A stretch of 64,000 nt of DNA from Desulfuromonas versatilis (GCF_019704135.1 NZ_AP024355.1:744001-808000), one strand, 5' to 3'. Positions 52,908-61,688 are shown, counted from the stretch's first letter. Notes: a model not told the origin generated them from the letters alone. Numbers and translations are program-made.

Positions 52908-53182
52908 GCTGGCTCCACCTGAGAGAATGCTCTTGCCTTACCAGGGCCGTTGCGTATTTTTATCACGTTTAGGCCATGCCAACAATAAAACGCCGCGATG
53001 GAGGGCCAAAGTTGCGGGGATTCTGGGCTCGCGGGGCGTTGTCACGCGTATACGCCGGGAAGGTTCATAACGCCGTTATCACGATAATGGTAAAAATTAC
53101 CTTGACTATCATGGCGGTGCTGTTAGGATCTTGTCCGTGGCCCGCTGACCCGGGCTGCCAACCACCTGCTCAGGAGGGCGCC

Positions 53183-53359
53183 ATGGAAGATCTCTGGAAA
53201 CTGCGCGACATGAACTACCGGCTCAAGGATCTGGCCAACCGTGCTGAATATGACCGGCTGGTGAAGCGTTTCCATCAGGACGAAGAACGCGACAATATGA
53301 AGAATCTGCTCTACGGTCCCTGCAGTATCAAAAAAAGCGGGCCCGAGCCTCCCAAATAA
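53183..53359 (+). CDS. Small hypothetical protein, 58 aa
   Basis: Not recognised. Highly charged and helical in appearance (MEDLWKLRDMNYRLKDLANR), ending CSIKKSGPEPPK. It has a strong ribosome binding site, CAGGAGG, five bases before ATG 53183, and a hairpin after it, which makes it a believable gene. Upstream are two inverted repeats, TTATC-AC-GATAA (53078-53089) and GGTAA-AAA-TTACC (53089-53101), and a TTGACT hexamer that could be its -35. It is preceded by the divergent J-domain gene. Confidence 0.55.
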   Translation: MEDLWKLRDMNYRLKDLANRAEYDRLVKRFHQDEERDNMKNLLYGPCSIKKSGPEPPK

Positions 53360-53407
53360 CCGGGTGCGGGGAGCGTTTCTCCTCTTCCGCGCCTGACGAT
53401 TGAAAAT

Positions 53408-53440
53408 GGCCCGACCATGGTTCCTGCCCATGGCCGGGCC
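53408..53440 (+). terminator. Hairpin after the 58-aa protein gene
   Basis: A 13-base stem with one mismatch (GGCCCGACCATGG with CCATGGCCGGGCC) and a 7-base loop. Only a short TTTA follows, so termination strength is uncertain. Confidence 0.5.
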
Positions 53441-53538
53441 GTGCTGTTTACGGGGCTTGGAATCCCCTTGCCTGTCCGTTTCTTCTGTGCTACAAATTCG
53501 GTTCAATGCTTAAAAAGTCCGTAATTGCCGGAGGTTGA

Positions 53539-54609
53539 ATGTCCATGGAGATCCAGGTCCTGCCCCTCGCCGCAAAAAAGCCCGGAATCGTTGACGAATC
53601 GAAGCTCGCCTTCGGCACCCAGTTCACCGACCGGATGTTCCTCATGGAGTTTGAGGCCGGCCGCGGCTGGCACTCGGCACGGATCCTCCCCTACGGCCCG
53701 TTCACCCTCGACCCGGCCTGCGCCGTGCTGCACTACGCCCAGGAGATCTTCGAAGGGCTCAAGGCCTTCCGGCGCCCCGACGGTTCGGTGGCCCTGTTCC
53801 GCCCCATGGACAACGTCAGGCGCTTCAACCGCAGCGCCAGTCGCATGTGCATGCCCGAGGTGGACGAGGAGTTTTTCCTGGGGGCGCTCAAGCAGTTGGT
53901 CAAGCTCGAGGCCGATTGGGTTCCTCGCAGCGAAGGGACCAGCTTGTATGTCCGGCCGACGATGATCGCCACCGACCCCTTTCTCGGGGTGCGGCCCTCC
54001 AAGACCTACTACTGCTATATCATCCTTTCCCCCGTCGGCGCCTACTACAAGGGGGGCTTCAGCCCGGTCAAGATCTGGATCGCCGACGAGTTCGTGCGCT
54101 CGGCGCCCGGCGGGACCGGCGAGGCCAAGACCGGCGGCAACTATGCCGCCAGCCTGCGCGCCTCCATGGAGGCCACCGAGAAGGGCTTCGACCAGGTTCT
54201 CTGGCTCGACGCGGTGCATCGCAAGTACGTCGAGGAGGTCGGCAGCATGAACATCTGCTTCCTCTACGACGGCAAGATCGTGACCTCGCCCCTCAAGGGG
54301 ACCATCCTCGACGGCATCACCCGCCGCTCGATCCTGGACCTGGCGCGCGATTTGGGCTACCAGATCGAGGAGCGGGCCCTGTCGGTGGACGAGATCATCG
54401 ACGGTGCCCAGAGCGGCCGGCTCAAGGAGGCCTTTGGCACCGGTACCGCGGTGGTCGTTTCGGCGGTGGGCCAGTTCACCTACCGGGATCGCACCGTGGT
54501 GCTGGGCGACGGCAAGCCCGGCGAGCTGACCCAGAAGCTCTACGATACCCTCACCGGCATCCAGTACGGGCGGATCCCCGACAAGCACGGCTGGGTGCAG
54601 ACGATCTGA
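53539..54609 (+). CDS. ilvE: Branched-chain amino acid aminotransferase
   Basis: 356 aa, fold-type IV PLP enzyme making or degrading Leu, Ile and Val with 2-oxoglutarate/glutamate. YVRPTMIATDPFLGV, the PLP-lysine region GEAKTGGNYAAS and EEVGSMNICF match the long (BCAT-beta) subfamily. GGAGG lies just before; ATG 53539 (4-base spacer) and ATG 53545 (10-base spacer) are both possible. It is followed by tRNA-Trp, 10 bp later. Confidence 0.95.
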   Translation: MSMEIQVLPLAAKKPGIVDESKLAFGTQFTDRMFLMEFEAGRGWHSARILPYGPFTLDPACAVLHYAQEIFEGLKAFRRPDGSVALFRPMDNVRRFNRSASRMCMPEVDEEFFLGALKQLVKLEADWVPRSEGTSLYVRPTMIATDPFLGVRPSKTYYCYIILSPVGAYYKGGFSPVKIWIADEFVRSAPGGTGEAKTGGNYAASLRASMEATEKGFDQVLWLDAVHRKYVEEVGSMNICFLYDGKIVTSPLKGTILDGITRRSILDLARDLGYQIEERALSVDEIIDGAQSGRLKEAFGTGTAVVVSAVGQFTYRDRTVVLGDGKPGELTQKLYDTLTGIQYGRIPDKHGWVQTI

Positions 54610-54619
54610 TTCCTCTTGC

Positions 54620-54696
54620 AGGCCAGTAGCTCTAATGGCTAGAGCGCCGGTCTCCAAAACCGGATGTTGGGGGTTCGAGTCCCTCCTGGCCTGCCA
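54620..54696 (+). tRNA. tRNA-Trp (CCA anticodon)
   Basis: 77 nt including an encoded CCA end. The acceptor AGGCCAG pairs with CTGGCCT. The anticodon stem CCGGT/ACCGG encloses the loop CTCCAAA with anticodon CCA (54654-54656). The T loop is TTCGAGT. A terminator follows 8 bp downstream, so it may be transcribed with ilvE or from a promoter near the ilvE end. Confidence 0.97.
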
Positions 54697-54704
54697 GATT
54701 CACT

Positions 54705-54743
54705 AAAAAGCCCCCGCGGGTTGATCCCGCGGGGGCTTTTTTT
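54705..54743 (+). terminator. Rho-independent terminator after tRNA-Trp
   Basis: AAAAAGCCCCCGCGGG, loop TTGAT, CCCGCGGGGGC and seven T residues: a strong bidirectional-looking terminator. Confidence 0.95.
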
Positions 54744-54842
54744 CGCCTCAACTTCCATCAGGCCTGCCAAATTAATGGGCAGTTGTTCCGCAGAAAATTC
54801 TCGCCTCGGCTTTAAGTTGTTGAAAATACGTGGAACAGTCCT

Positions 54843-54858
54843 TGGTACGCCTCTTGCC
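54843..54858 (+). promoter_or_regulatory. Sigma-54 promoter of amtB
   Basis: TGGTACGCCTCTTGCC matches TGGCACG-N4-TTGC closely, with GG and GC ten bases apart. The expected start of transcription is about 54869, giving a leader of about 62 nt. This is the expected arrangement for a nitrogen-regulated ammonium transporter. Confidence 0.8.
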
Positions 54859-54930
54859 ATGTACAGCTCGTTGGATAATGAATCCTTCCATTCGAGATAA
54901 CCAACGAAGCTTATGCATGGAGGTGCAACG

Positions 54931-56202
54931 ATGCACGGCGTCTTTCGGACTATTCTGCCTGCGGTTTTTCTTCTGCTGATCTCTGCCCCGGTTCTGGCCC
55001 AGGAGGGCCCCGATACCGGCGACACCGCCTGGATGCTGGTCTCCTCGGCCCTGGTGCTGGTCATGCTGCCTGGCCTGGCCCTGTTCTACGGGGGGATGGT
55101 CCGTTCGAAAAACGTCCTCTCCACCACCATGCACACCTTCGCCGCCATGGCGATCATGGGGGTGCAGTGGGTTGTCCTCGGTTATTCGCTGACCTTCGGC
55201 GGGGAGGGCGCGTTTATCGGCGGGTTCTCCAACCTGCTGCTTAACGGCATCACCCCCGAGTCCCTTACGGGGACCATTCCCACCTACGTGTTCGTCATGT
55301 TCCAGGGGATGTTCGCCATCATCACCCCCGCGCTGATTTCGGGGGCCATCGCCGAGCGCATGAAGTTTTCCACCTACTGCGTGTTCATCCTGCTCTGGGG
55401 CACCCTGGTCTACGATCCCATCGCCCACTGGGTGTGGGGGCCCGGCGGCTGGCTGCTCAAGGACGGCGCCCTCGATTTCGCCGGGGGGACCGTGGTTCAC
55501 TTCTCCTCCGGTATTACCGCCCTGGTGCTGGCCCTGGTGATCGGCAAGCGCAAGGGGTATCCCACCGAGAGAATGCTCCCCCACAACCTGCCGATGACCC
55601 TGCTCGGCGCGGGCCTGCTCTGGTTCGGCTGGTTCGGTTTCAACGCCGGCAGCGCCCTGTCGGCCGGCGGCAGCGCCGCCCTGGCCTTTACCACCACCCA
55701 GACCGCCGCCGCCGCGGGGGCGCTCTCCTGGCTCGCCGCCGAGTGGCTGCATGCCGGCAAGCCGAGCGCCCTGGGCGCCGCCTCGGGGGTGGTGGCCGGC
55801 CTGGTGGTGATCACCCCCGCCGCGGGCTTCGTGACCCCGGCCTGGGCCCTGGTCATGGGCCTGACCGCCGGTTTCGTCTGCTACGGCGGGGTGCTGCTCA
55901 AGCACAAGCTGCGCTACGACGATTCCCTCGACGCCTTCGGGGTGCACGGTATCGGCGGCGCCTGGGGGGCGGTGGCCACCGGCATTTTTGCCACGGTGGG
56001 GGCGAGCGGCCTGATCGCCGGCAATTTCCATCAGCTCTGGGTGCAGGTGGTCGGTTTGATCGCGGCCGGAGCCTACGCGGTGGTGGTCACCCTGGGGTTG
56101 CTGTTCGTGCTCAAGGTGACCATGGGCTTACGGGTGGAGCTGGAAGACGAGGTGAAGGGTCTGGACCAGACGGCCCACTCGGAGACCGGCTACACCTTTT
56201 GA
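54931..56202 (+). CDS. amtB: Ammonium transporter AmtB
   Basis: 423 aa with an N-terminal signal sequence (PAVFLLLISAPVLAQ) and 11 helices. The pore histidines lie in GGTVVHFSSG and DAFGVHGIGG, and the tryptophan vestibule region in HWVWGPGG. It conducts NH3/NH4+ across the inner membrane. ATG 54931 has GGAGG at a 7-base distance; the ATG at 54913 precedes that site. A glnK/PII gene, the usual partner, is not adjacent. Confidence 0.95.
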   Translation: MHGVFRTILPAVFLLLISAPVLAQEGPDTGDTAWMLVSSALVLVMLPGLALFYGGMVRSKNVLSTTMHTFAAMAIMGVQWVVLGYSLTFGGEGAFIGGFSNLLLNGITPESLTGTIPTYVFVMFQGMFAIITPALISGAIAERMKFSTYCVFILLWGTLVYDPIAHWVWGPGGWLLKDGALDFAGGTVVHFSSGITALVLALVIGKRKGYPTERMLPHNLPMTLLGAGLLWFGWFGFNAGSALSAGGSAALAFTTTQTAAAAGALSWLAAEWLHAGKPSALGAASGVVAGLVVITPAAGFVTPAWALVMGLTAGFVCYGGVLLKHKLRYDDSLDAFGVHGIGGAWGAVATGIFATVGASGLIAGNFHQLWVQVVGLIAAGAYAVVVTLGLLFVLKVTMGLRVELEDEVKGLDQTAHSETGYTF

Positions 56203-56224
56203 TCGTTGAATTCCGGTGCGATCG

Positions 56225-56254
56225 GGCGGCGCCCAGCTGGGCGCCGCCTTTTTT
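56225..56254 (+). terminator. Rho-independent terminator after amtB
   Basis: A perfect 24-bp palindrome (56225-56248) of GC-rich sequence centred on AGCT is followed by six T residues. Confidence 0.95.
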
Positions 56255-56354
56255 GTGTAGGTAAAGTACTTCAGCTGAGTAGACTCGTTGCATGGATGAG
56301 GTCGTGGGCAGGTTGTCCGGCCCTCGGCCTTGGGGCGAGGTGGCGCTGACCAAT

Positions 56355-56385
56355 TATTTTAAAATACTGAATTGATTGATCAATT
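56355..56385. promoter_or_regulatory. AT-rich palindromes upstream of the GOGAT promoter
   Basis: TATTTTAAAATA (56355-56366, perfect palindrome) and AATTGAT-TG-ATCAATT (56370-56385, perfect inverted repeat) lie 40-70 bp before the sigma-54 element, a usual distance for an enhancer-binding protein site. Neither matches the NtrC consensus that I know. Confidence 0.4.
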
Positions 56386-56424
56386 TCTTGTTGCTTTGAG
56401 TTGTGGAATGCAGCCCTGTGGATG

Positions 56425-56440
56425 TGGCCCGGGTGTTGCA
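56425..56440 (+). promoter_or_regulatory. Sigma-54 promoter of the glutamate synthase operon
   Basis: TGGCCCGGGTGTTGCA has GG and GC separated by ten bases and a perfect TTGCA -12 box. Transcription should begin near 56451, about 66 nt before the first start codon. Confidence 0.82.
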
Positions 56441-56516
56441 TATGAGTTTTGGCTGGTCCAATTTTGAGAAACTCGAAGGTACCTTGAACACTCTGCTTCC
56501 CGGGAGGTAAATGGCC

Positions 56517-57623
56517 ATGTGTCGTATCGGAGCCATCAAGAGTCTGAATTATGTTCACCCGAGTCAGGCCCTGCTGCTGATGCAGTCGCAGCAGAAGGGG
56601 CATGACAACTCGGGTTTCGCCATGGTCATGCACGACCTGGGCGGAATATTCGAAAGCTACAAGCATCTGCCGACCCTTTCGCTGGCCTGCACCGACGAGG
56701 GGCTGAAGGTCGCCGAGGACATCCTGCATGCCGCCGGCTTCTCCCGCGTGCTGCAGTGGGTTCCCGAGACCAACGATCAGCCGGGGCTGGACATCAACGC
56801 CATGCCCAACTACGTGTTCGAGACCTTCGACTACCCCAAGCACTACCGCAAGGCCGAGCAGAAGGAGAAGGAAGAGCTGCTGCTCGACATGCGCCTGAAG
56901 CTGCGCCGGGCCCTGGAGAAGGACGAAATGGGCTTCGTCTATTCCTTCTGGCCCGACGTGGTCACCCTCAAGGAGATCGGCGACCCGCGGGACATCGGCA
57001 CCTACTTCAACCTCTGGGAGCCGGACAACAAGTTCACCGCGCGGGTGATCACCGCCCAGTGCCGGCAGAACACCAACTACGACATCGTCCGCTACGCAGC
57101 CCACCCCTTCTTCCTGCAGGGGTACACGGCGCTGGCCAACGGCGAGAACACCTTCTACCTGAAAAACGTCGAGGCCCAGCGCAAGATGCACCGCGGCTAC
57201 ATCGGCTTCGAGTCCGACTCCCAGTGCTTTCTCTACACCCTGCACTACGTCCACCGCGAGCTGGGCTGGCCGCTGCGCTACTACAAGCACGTGATCACCC
57301 CGCTGCCCTTCGAGGACATCGAGCGGCGCGAGGACAAGGACCAGCTGCTGGCGATCCGCCAGTCTCTGGCCCACCTGGAAATCAACGGTCCCAACACCAT
57401 CATCGGGGTGCTGCCCGACAACACCCTGTTCACCTGCTGCGACGCCAAGAAGCTGCGGCCGGTGGTGGTGGGGCGCTCGGCGGACACCGTGGTCATCTCC
57501 TCGGAGGTCTGCGGCATCAACGAAGTGCTCCCCGACCGTGACTGGGAGACGGACATCTATCCCCACGAGCGGGAGATCGTGGCGGTCGACAGCAATCTGG
57601 AGGTGCAGAGATGGAGACAATGA
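56517..57623 (+). CDS. Glutamate synthase, glutamine amidotransferase (class II) subunit
   Basis: 368 aa, the N-terminal nucleophile amidotransferase domain of GltB as a separate protein. It releases ammonia from glutamine and passes it to the synthase subunit. ATG 56517 is chosen over 56511 because it gives Met-Cys-Arg-Ile-Gly, leaving Cys2 as N-terminal nucleophile after Met removal, and because GGAGG is then nine bases away. First gene of a three-gene operon, overlapping the next by 13 bases. Confidence 0.88.
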   Translation: MCRIGAIKSLNYVHPSQALLLMQSQQKGHDNSGFAMVMHDLGGIFESYKHLPTLSLACTDEGLKVAEDILHAAGFSRVLQWVPETNDQPGLDINAMPNYVFETFDYPKHYRKAEQKEKEELLLDMRLKLRRALEKDEMGFVYSFWPDVVTLKEIGDPRDIGTYFNLWEPDNKFTARVITAQCRQNTNYDIVRYAAHPFFLQGYTALANGENTFYLKNVEAQRKMHRGYIGFESDSQCFLYTLHYVHRELGWPLRYYKHVITPLPFEDIERREDKDQLLAIRQSLAHLEINGPNTIIGVLPDNTLFTCCDAKKLRPVVVGRSADTVVISSEVCGINEVLPDRDWETDIYPHEREIVAVDSNLEVQRWRQ

Positions 57624-59254
57624 AAGTTCAGAACGTAACCCCCAACGACCTGCCCTGGAAGATCCGCTACGACGCCAGCCGCTGCACCCTGTGCGGCTCC
57701 TGCGTGGCCGCCTGCTCCTTTCGCGCCATCGAGCCGAAGGTCGAGCGGCGCCGCATGGTCTTCTCCGAGAGCGAGTTCCCGGAGCCCAAGCAGCGTTTTT
57801 CCGCGGTGCCGGTGATCCGCCAGGCTCACTCGATCAAGAACTACTGCCGCGGCTGCGGCATTTGCGAAAAGGTCTGCCCCAACGACGCCATCGGCCCGCA
57901 GCGCAACATCGACACCCGGCACCCCATCGTCACCCGCTGCCTGGGCGGCGATTCCATCAAGCGCGGCGGCCGCAAGAACCTCGAGGCGACCACCCGCACC
58001 CTGGACAAGCTACGGGTGGGGCGCATCTCGCAGATGACCGACCCGAGCCTCGACGCCCAGCGTCACACTTTCGACCTGCTGGCCCCCTTCGGCCGCATCC
58101 TGCCGCCGAAGAAGCTCCCCTTCGGGGTCGGCCCGGAAGGGCTGCTGGAGTCCAAAGACCAGGCTCCGCCGGTGCGCTGGATCTACCCGGTGATCATCGG
58201 CGACATGTCCATCGGCGCCCTCTCCTGGCGCATGTGGGAAGCGGTCGCCATGGCCACCGCCTACCTCAACGAGGAATGCGGCCTGCCGGTGCGCATGTGC
58301 TCGGGCGAGGGCGGCATGCCGGTGCGCCTGCTCAAGAGTCGCTACCTCAAGTACATGATCCTGCAGATCGCCTCGGGGCACTTCGGCTGGAACCGCATCG
58401 CCAAGGCGATGCCCCACATGACCGAGGACCCCGCCGGGGTGCTGATCAAGATCGGCCAGGGCGCCAAGCCCGGTGACGGCGGCCTGCTCATGGCGCAGAA
58501 GGTGGCCGAGCACATCCAGTCGATCCGCGGCGTGCCCAAGGCCGACCTGCTCAGCCCCCCCAACCACCAGGGGCTCTATTCCATCGAGGAGAGCGTGCAG
58601 AAGATGTTCCTCTCCTTCAACGCGGCCTTCAAATTCCGCGTCCCCGTCGCCATCAAGGTGGCGGCCAGCGCCACCAGCGTCAGCGTCTTCAACAACCTGG
58701 TGCGCGACCCCTACAACATCGTCGGCGGCTTCTTCCTCGACGGCATCGACGGCGGCACCGGGGCGGCTCATGAGGTCAGCCTCGACCACACCGGCCACCC
58801 CATCGTCAGCAAGCTGCGCGACTGCTACCTGGCCGCCGTCACCCAGGGGCGCCAGGGGCAGATTCCGCTGTGGGCGGCCGGCGGTCTCGGCAAGACCGGC
58901 GACCTGGCGGCCGACGCCTTCAAGATGATGTGCCTGGGCGCCAACGGCGTCTTCACCGGCAAGCTGATCCTGCAGATGGCCGGCTGCGTCGGCAACGACA
59001 TGGGCCGCTGCAACGCCTGCAACACCGGCCTCTGCCCGGTGGGCATCACCACCCAGGAGCCGGCCCTGGTGCACCGTCTGGATCCGGAGAAAGTGGCGCA
59101 GAACATCGTCAACTACTTCCTCGCCATGGACCAGGAGTTCAAGAAGCTGATGGCCCCCATCGGCAACTCGTCGCTCCCCGTCGGGCGCTCCGACGCCCTG
59201 ATCTCCACGGACAAGGCCGTGGCCGAGCGGCTCCAGATCCAGTACGTATGTTAA
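57611..59254 (+). CDS. gltB: Glutamate synthase, FMN/Fe-S synthase subunit (archaeal type)
   Basis: 547 aa. Two ferredoxin-type 4Fe-4S motifs (CTLCGSCVAAC and CRGCGICEKVC) precede the FMN-binding synthase barrel (about 150-500) with GGTGAA and the 3Fe-4S site CNACNTGLCPVG. It makes glutamate from 2-oxoglutarate and ammonia. The N-terminal ferredoxin module and the absence of the amidotransferase and GXGXG domains mark the split type of archaea and some anaerobes. ATG 57611 has GGAGG at seven bases; ATG 57620 is an alternative. Confidence 0.92.
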   Translation: METMKVQNVTPNDLPWKIRYDASRCTLCGSCVAACSFRAIEPKVERRRMVFSESEFPEPKQRFSAVPVIRQAHSIKNYCRGCGICEKVCPNDAIGPQRNIDTRHPIVTRCLGGDSIKRGGRKNLEATTRTLDKLRVGRISQMTDPSLDAQRHTFDLLAPFGRILPPKKLPFGVGPEGLLESKDQAPPVRWIYPVIIGDMSIGALSWRMWEAVAMATAYLNEECGLPVRMCSGEGGMPVRLLKSRYLKYMILQIASGHFGWNRIAKAMPHMTEDPAGVLIKIGQGAKPGDGGLLMAQKVAEHIQSIRGVPKADLLSPPNHQGLYSIEESVQKMFLSFNAAFKFRVPVAIKVAASATSVSVFNNLVRDPYNIVGGFFLDGIDGGTGAAHEVSLDHTGHPIVSKLRDCYLAAVTQGRQGQIPLWAAGGLGKTGDLAADAFKMMCLGANGVFTGKLILQMAGCVGNDMGRCNACNTGLCPVGITTQEPALVHRLDPEKVAQNIVNYFLAMDQEFKKLMAPIGNSSLPVGRSDALISTDKAVAERLQIQYVC

Positions 59255-59259
59255 AGGCC

Positions 59260-59329
59260 GTGAGGGGTAAGGCGTGAGGGGTGAGGCGTAAAGGCCTTTC
59301 CCTCCTCACTCCTCCCTCCTCACTCCTCA
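59260..59329. repeat. Inverted heptamer arrays inside the GOGAT operon
   Basis: Five purine-rich units (GTGAGGG, GTAAGGC, GTGAGGG, GTGAGGC, GTAAAGG; 59260-59294) are followed without a gap by five pyrimidine-rich inverses (CCTTTCC, CTCCTCA, CTCCTCC, CTCCTCA, CTCCTCA; 59295-59329). The transcript could fold into a long hairpin ending one base before the AGGAG of the next gene, which may affect its translation. Confidence 0.93.
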
Positions 59330-59341
59330 CAGGAGATGACT

Positions 59342-61651
59342 ATGCCAGCCCAGATTGTTGGTTTTGAAGATAAGAAGCGTATTTCCACCCAGAAGCTGCT
59401 GCTGCAGATCTATCGCGCGCTGGAGCAGGGCGAGACCGAGTTCGAGGTGCTCTCCTCGGGTCACCACGACATCGGCGGCCCGCTCTGGACCGCCGACGGC
59501 ACCCCGCTGAAGTTCCGGGTCAAGAACCCCGGCCAGCGCGTCGGCGCCTTCGGCCTCGACGGCACCGAGATTGTCGTCGAAGGCTCGGCTCCGGCCGACG
59601 CCGGCTGGCTCAACGCCGGCGCGACCCTGGTCATCAAGGGCGACGGCGGCGACACCACCGCCCACTGTGCGGCCAGCGGCAACATCTACGTCGCCGGGCG
59701 GGTCGGCACCCGCTCGGGCTCGCTGATGAAGCACGACCCGGCCTACGAGCCCCCCCAGTTCTGGGTGCTGAAGAACACCGGCTCCTTCTCCTTCGAGTTC
59801 ATGGGCGGCGGCATCGCCGTGGTCTGCGGCTATGGCCGCGAGGAACTCGATTCGGTGCTCGGCGATCGCAGCTGCGTCGGCATGGTCGGCGGCACCATCT
59901 ACGTGCGCGGCCCGGTCAGCGGTCTCTCCGACGAGGTCTGGCTGCTCGATCTCGATGACGCCGACCGCCAGTTTCTGGCGGAGAACATGCCGGTGTTTCT
60001 GGACAAGATCGACCGCTCGGAGATCCTGCCGGCACTCACGGACTTCTCCCAGTGGAAGAAGATCGTCGCCAAGTCCTACGAGGAGCGCAAGGCCTATCAC
60101 CGCCAGACCATGCGCGAGTTCCGCCAGAGCAAGTGGGTCGAGGGAGGCATTTTCGGCGACGTGGTCCAGGACGACTACACCCTGGTCGCCGGCCTGGTCA
60201 ACGCCGGAGACGACCGGCTGAAGATCCCCCATTGGCAGGACAAGCGCTTCGGCGCCCCCTGCCAGGTGGCCTGCCCGTCCAACATCCCCACCCAGGACCG
60301 CATCAACCTGCTGCGCCAAGGCAAGTACCAGCAGGCCCTCGAGCTGGTGCTCAAGTACTCGCCTTTCCCGGCCAGCGTCTGCGGCGAGGTCTGTCCCAAC
60401 CTGTGCATGGACGCCTGCAGCCGGCGCTTCATCGACAAGCCGGTGGCGATGAAGGAACTGGGCCGGCTCTCGCTGGATGTCCCCGCGCCCCAGGTCAAGC
60501 CGGCCAGCGGCAAGCGCGTGGCGGTCATCGGCGGCGGCCCCGGCGGGCTGTCGGCGGCTTGGCAGCTTAGGCTGCTCGGCCACCAGGTCACCGTCTTCGA
60601 GGGCGACAAGGAGGTCGGCGGCAAGCTGCGCCAGGTCATCCCCAGCGAGCGCCTGCCGGAGAACAGCCTCAATTCGGAAATCAAGCGGATCAAGGACCTG
60701 GGGGTCGAGATCCAGGTCGACACTCCGGTGGATGCGGCCCTGTTCGAGAAGATCCAGGGTGAATACCAGGCGGTGGTCATCGCCTCGGGCGCCCACAACG
60801 CCGTGGTCATCCCCTTCCCGGGGCACGAGCGGCTGGTCAAGGGGCTCGATTTCCTGAAACAGATCAACAACGGCGAGAAACCCAAGGTCGGCGAGCGGGT
60901 GGTCGTGCTCGGCGCCGGCAACGCCGGCATGGACGTCTGCCTGGGTGCCTACGCCATGGGCGCCAAAAAGGTCACCGCCATCGACATCCAGCGCCCGGCC
61001 GCCTTCAAGAAGGAGATCGACCACGTCAAGGCCCTCGGCGGCGAGGTTCGCTGGCCGGTCTTCACCGAGAAGATCACCGAGGAAGGGCTGTGGACCAAGG
61101 ATGGCGAGCTGATCGAGGCCGACATGGTGATCATCGCCATCGGCGAGCGCCCCGACCTCTCCTTCGTCCCCCGCGAGTGGCTCACCGACCGCGGCATGAT
61201 GGACGTTGACGGCTGCGGCCAGGTGGTCAAGGCGCCCGGGGTCTTCTCCATCGGCGACACCATCAAGCCCGGCCTGCTCACCCACGCCATCGGCGGCGGC
61301 CAGGAGGCGGCCCTGTACATCGACGACTACCTGGCCGGCAAGCAGCTGGTGCCGGTGCAGAAGCCCGAGATGATCAACCAGAGCTGCCTCTCCAAGGAGC
61401 TGTTCAAGCCCCGCAACCGCGGCCGCTTCTGCGTCACCGACGCCAAGGACGAAACCCTGCGCTGCATCAGCTGCGGCACCTGCCGCGACTGCTCCATGTG
61501 CCTCGAGTCCTGCCCCGAAGGGGCCATCCGCCGGGTGGAAAAGGCCGACGGCAGCTTCGAATATGTCTCCGATGCCGAAGTCTGCATCGGCTGCGGCATC
61601 TGTGCCGGCATCTGCCCCTGCGGCGTTTGGGCCATGGAGCAGGTGGTCTAG
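59342..61651 (+). CDS. gltD: Glutamate synthase GXGXG domain fused to NAD(P)H-dependent GltD-like subunit with ferredoxin tail
   Basis: 769 aa. Residues 1-240 are the GXGXG beta-helix normally at the C-terminus of GltB. Residues about 305-660 are the GltD flavoprotein: Cys-rich CQVAC...CGEVCPNLCMDAC for 4Fe-4S, GGGPGGLSAA for FAD and GAGNAGMD for NAD(P)H. The last 80 residues add cysteine groups CISCGTCRDCSMC and CIGCGICAGICPCG. It supplies electrons to the FMN subunit. ATG 59342 is six bases after AGGAG; ATG 59336 touches it. Last gene of the operon. Confidence 0.88.
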   Translation: MPAQIVGFEDKKRISTQKLLLQIYRALEQGETEFEVLSSGHHDIGGPLWTADGTPLKFRVKNPGQRVGAFGLDGTEIVVEGSAPADAGWLNAGATLVIKGDGGDTTAHCAASGNIYVAGRVGTRSGSLMKHDPAYEPPQFWVLKNTGSFSFEFMGGGIAVVCGYGREELDSVLGDRSCVGMVGGTIYVRGPVSGLSDEVWLLDLDDADRQFLAENMPVFLDKIDRSEILPALTDFSQWKKIVAKSYEERKAYHRQTMREFRQSKWVEGGIFGDVVQDDYTLVAGLVNAGDDRLKIPHWQDKRFGAPCQVACPSNIPTQDRINLLRQGKYQQALELVLKYSPFPASVCGEVCPNLCMDACSRRFIDKPVAMKELGRLSLDVPAPQVKPASGKRVAVIGGGPGGLSAAWQLRLLGHQVTVFEGDKEVGGKLRQVIPSERLPENSLNSEIKRIKDLGVEIQVDTPVDAALFEKIQGEYQAVVIASGAHNAVVIPFPGHERLVKGLDFLKQINNGEKPKVGERVVVLGAGNAGMDVCLGAYAMGAKKVTAIDIQRPAAFKKEIDHVKALGGEVRWPVFTEKITEEGLWTKDGELIEADMVIIAIGERPDLSFVPREWLTDRGMMDVDGCGQVVKAPGVFSIGDTIKPGLLTHAIGGGQEAALYIDDYLAGKQLVPVQKPEMINQSCLSKELFKPRNRGRFCVTDAKDETLRCISCGTCRDCSMCLESCPEGAIRRVEKADGSFEYVSDAEVCIGCGICAGICPCGVWAMEQVV

Positions 61652-61688
61652 GCCAGAGCATATCGGAAATGCTGCACTAACCAATAAT

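Noticed and set aside
52930-52950. GG-N10-GC sequence upstream of the J-domain gene on the minus strand
   Set aside because: The -12 element reads AGAGCA instead of TTGCA and the -24 is TGGTAA; too weak compared with the three accepted sigma-54 promoters.
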